A stretch of DNA of 7,550 bases, from positions 1 through 7,550 of the forward strand of contig CAUBWJ010000065.1 of the NCBI GenBank assembly GCA_958439725.1, read 5' to 3'. Below are positions 5,735 to 7,550 of the stretch, piece after piece. Both the position numbers and the translations under genes were made by a program. The DNA comes from an uncultured Muribaculaceae bacterium. GTDB lineage: Bacteria; Bacteroidota; Bacteroidia; Bacteroidales; Muribaculaceae. Position 1 is the stretch's first letter; each line of letters begins with the position of its first letter. The notes beneath the pieces are model-generated. The model was not told the origin of the DNA. It saw only the letters and a program-made list of their open reading frames with translations, and did not search any database.

Positions 5735-7000
5735 ATGGCAAAGAAAAAATCAGACCAACAGGATATTACCTGTGCTTTCTGCGGCTCCCCCGCGAGTGCT
5801 TCAGAGGTTATGGTTCCCAGCCGGTATGAGGGTATATATATTTGCAGTAACTGTGTGGAGCAGCTGGGTGATATCCTGAAGGACTATATGTCTCCTGCGG
5901 GAAAAACTTCAAAATCTGCTTCCGGCAAAGAAGAGAAAAAAGAAGCTCTGTCCATTCCAAAACCGGCAGAGATAAAACAATTCCTTGATGATTACGTGAT
6001 AGGGCAGGACACAGCCAAAAGATTCCTTTCTGTTGCTGTCTATAATCATTATAAGAGGCTTTCGCAACCGTCGGATGACGATGTAGATATTGAGAAGAGC
6101 AATATAATTATGGTCGGGCCGACCGGAACTGGAAAGACCCTTCTGGCTAAGACCATAGCAAGATTGCTGGATGTGCCTTTCACTATTGTGGATGCCACGG
6201 TATTGACTCAAGCCGGCTACGTTGGCGAGGATATTGAAAGTCTTCTTACTCGATTGCTGCAGGTTGCAGACTACGATGTCGAGAAAGCTCAACGAGGTAT
6301 TGTCTTTATCGATGAAATAGACAAAATCGGACGCAAGGGAGATAATCCGTCCATTACCCGTGATGTCAGCGGCGAAGGAGTGCAGCAAGGACTCCTTAAG
6401 CTGCTTGAGGGCTCAATTGTGAACGTACCTCCTCAGGGTGGCCGGAAGCATCCGGAACAAAGAATGATACCGGTTGACACCAAGAACATATTGTTTATAT
6501 GTGGTGGTGCATTCGAGGGGATCGAACGGAAAATAGCACAGCGTCTGAACTCTCACGTTGTCGGTTACAGCCCCAACGCCAGAAAAGGAGTAAATCGCGA
6601 CAACTTCCTTCAGTATGTCGCCCCCCAGGATTTGCGCTCGTTCGGTCTAATCCCGGAGATAATAGGACGTCTGCCAATTCTTACGCACCTTGAACCACTG
6701 GATGCACAAGCGCTCAGACGTGTTCTTACGGAACCGAAAAATGCAATAGTGCGGCAATATGTCAAGCTGTTCGCAATGGATGGCGTGAAACTGGAATTCA
6801 CTCCGGAGGCTCTTGATAAAATAGTAGAAAAAGCTATAGAATACAAACTTGGCGCTCGCGGACTTCGCTCTATAGTCGAGACCGTAATGATTGACCCCAT
6901 GTTTGAAATTCCATCGACCAAAAAGAAAAAATTTGAAGTAACCGCAGAGTTTGTAGAAGATAAACTTCGCGGTGCAAACTTTGAAATAAACAACGCTTAA
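5735..7000 (+). CDS. clpX: ATP-dependent Clp protease ATP-binding subunit ClpX
   Basis: ClpX is a hexameric AAA+ unfoldase that recognises tagged substrates and threads them into ClpP. The 421-residue product has the N-terminal zinc-binding domain with Cys13, Cys16, Cys37 and Cys40, then a charged linker (about 55-75). The AAA+ module has Walker A 'GPTGTGKT' (128-135), pore-1 loop 'GYVG' (161-164), Walker B 'IVFIDEID' (189-196), the RKH pore loop (Arg237-His239), 'GLIPEIIGRLP' (304-314) and sensor-2 'GARGLR' (373-378). The ClpP-docking loop, IGF in E. coli, corresponds to Val276-Gly277-Tyr278, a conservative change that should still suit the ClpP pocket and that I recall in other Bacteroidota. 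Length is normal and all motifs are intact. It follows clpP by 29 bases; recQ starts 44 bases after it without a terminator. Confidence 0.97.
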   Translation: MAKKKSDQQDITCAFCGSPASASEVMVPSRYEGIYICSNCVEQLGDILKDYMSPAGKTSKSASGKEEKKEALSIPKPAEIKQFLDDYVIGQDTAKRFLSVAVYNHYKRLSQPSDDDVDIEKSNIIMVGPTGTGKTLLAKTIARLLDVPFTIVDATVLTQAGYVGEDIESLLTRLLQVADYDVEKAQRGIVFIDEIDKIGRKGDNPSITRDVSGEGVQQGLLKLLEGSIVNVPPQGGRKHPEQRMIPVDTKNILFICGGAFEGIERKIAQRLNSHVVGYSPNARKGVNRDNFLQYVAPQDLRSFGLIPEIIGRLPILTHLEPLDAQALRRVLTEPKNAIVRQYVKLFAMDGVKLEFTPEALDKIVEKAIEYKLGARGLRSIVETVMIDPMFEIPSTKKKKFEVTAEFVEDKLRGANFEINNA

Positions 7001-7044
7001 ACCAAAATAATCACAGGTTAAATAATTCCACATCCTCATCTCCC

Positions 7045-7550
7045 ATGACTGACACTTCGCAGATACATGAATCGTTAAAGAAACACTTTGGATTTGACAC
7101 ATTCAAGGGCAACCAGGAATCAATTATCCGGAGTCTTCTCGACGGCAAAGACACTTTTGTACTGATGCCTACCGGAGGGGGAAAGTCATTATGCTATCAG
7201 CTTCCGTCGTTAATGATGGACGGGACTGCTATAGTGATTTCACCCCTTATCGCGCTCATGAAAAATCAGGTCGATGCCATGCGGAATTTCAGTGAGACAG
7301 ATGGTGTGGCCCATTTTCTGAACTCATCTCTTAATAAAGCGGCTATTGATGCGGTGAAGTCCGATATCCTTTCCGGAGTCACAAAGCTTCTTTATGTAGC
7401 CCCGGAGTCGCTGACCAAAGATGAATATATCGATTTCCTTTCTACGATAAAAATCTCCTTCTATGCGGTAGATGAAGCGCACTGCATATCGGAATGGGGA
7501 CATGACTTCCGCCCGGAATACAGACGTATCCGTCCGATAATAAATCAGAT
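7045..7550 (+). CDS. recQ: ATP-dependent DNA helicase RecQ, N-terminal part (cut by window edge)
   Basis: RecQ is a 3'-to-5' superfamily 2 helicase in recombination and replication-fork repair. The ATG at 7045 opens a frame that runs off the right edge after 168 full codons. Visible motifs are motif 0 'FKGNQE' (20-25, Gln24 contacting adenine), Walker A 'MPTGGGKS' (41-48), motif Ia 'SPLIALMKNQV' (66-76), 'YVAPESL', and motif II DEAH (143-146). DEAH leads into the RecQ-specific aromatic-rich loop 'DEAHCISEWGHDFRPEY' (143-159), which couples DNA binding to ATP hydrolysis. That loop separates RecQ from other DEAH helicases. The second RecA domain, zinc-binding/winged-helix region and any HRDC domain are outside the window. 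The start is supported by the normal short distance (about 20 residues) to motif 0. It lies 44 bases after clpX with no promoter or terminator seen, so it is probably in the clpP-clpX transcript. Confidence 0.95.
   Translation, partial: MTDTSQIHESLKKHFGFDTFKGNQESIIRSLLDGKDTFVLMPTGGGKSLCYQLPSLMMDGTAIVISPLIALMKNQVDAMRNFSETDGVAHFLNSSLNKAAIDAVKSDILSGVTKLLYVAPESLTKDEYIDFLSTIKISFYAVDEAHCISEWGHDFRPEYRRIRPIINQ

Overview
The window looks like chromosomal DNA from a member of the Bacteroidota, probably order Bacteroidales. Three intergenic regions carry a Bacteroidota-type promoter (TTTG near -33, 19-20 bases, then TAnnTTTG near -7). None of the start codons has a convincing Shine-Dalgarno sequence; leaders are A/T-rich instead. 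The protein sequences also fit: a GH92 lipoprotein glycosidase, a long-N-terminus ClpP, and a RecQ with a 'MKNQVD' motif. A narrower placement, for example in the Muribaculaceae, is a guess.

Layout, all on the plus strand: (1) the last 54 codons of an M3-family peptidase (1-167); (2) a fluoride channel, CrcB/Fluc (194-586), 26 bases later; (3) an unrecognised 50-residue protein (689-841) preceded by a hairpin and followed by a strong terminator hairpin; (4) trigger factor, tig (1032-2393), with its own promoter and terminator; (5) a 744-residue GH92 alpha-mannosidase-type lipoprotein (2642-4876) with its own promoter; (6) clpP (5031-5705) and clpX (5735-7000), 29 bases apart behind a promoter at 4904-4935; (7) the first 168 codons of a RecQ helicase (7045 to the window edge), with no visible terminator or promoter separating it from clpX.

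Functionally this is mainly a protein quality-control locus. Trigger factor folds nascent chains at the ribosome and ClpXP unfolds and degrades tagged or damaged proteins. RecQ, a DNA repair helicase, appears to be transcribed behind them. The GH92 enzyme does not fit this theme: it is an exported glycan-degrading enzyme that separates tig from clpPX as a self-contained unit with its own promoter.

No stretch above 300 bases lacks a gene. The gaps (587-688, 842-1031, 2394-2641, 4877-5030) hold the hairpins, terminators and promoters listed below. I saw no tRNA, rRNA, CRISPR array, insertion sequence or phage gene. Most of the window is conserved housekeeping sequence. The best leads are the 50-residue protein, the GH92 gene between tig and clpP, and an inverted repeat spanning the clpP promoter. 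I found no clear sign of a wholly new system.
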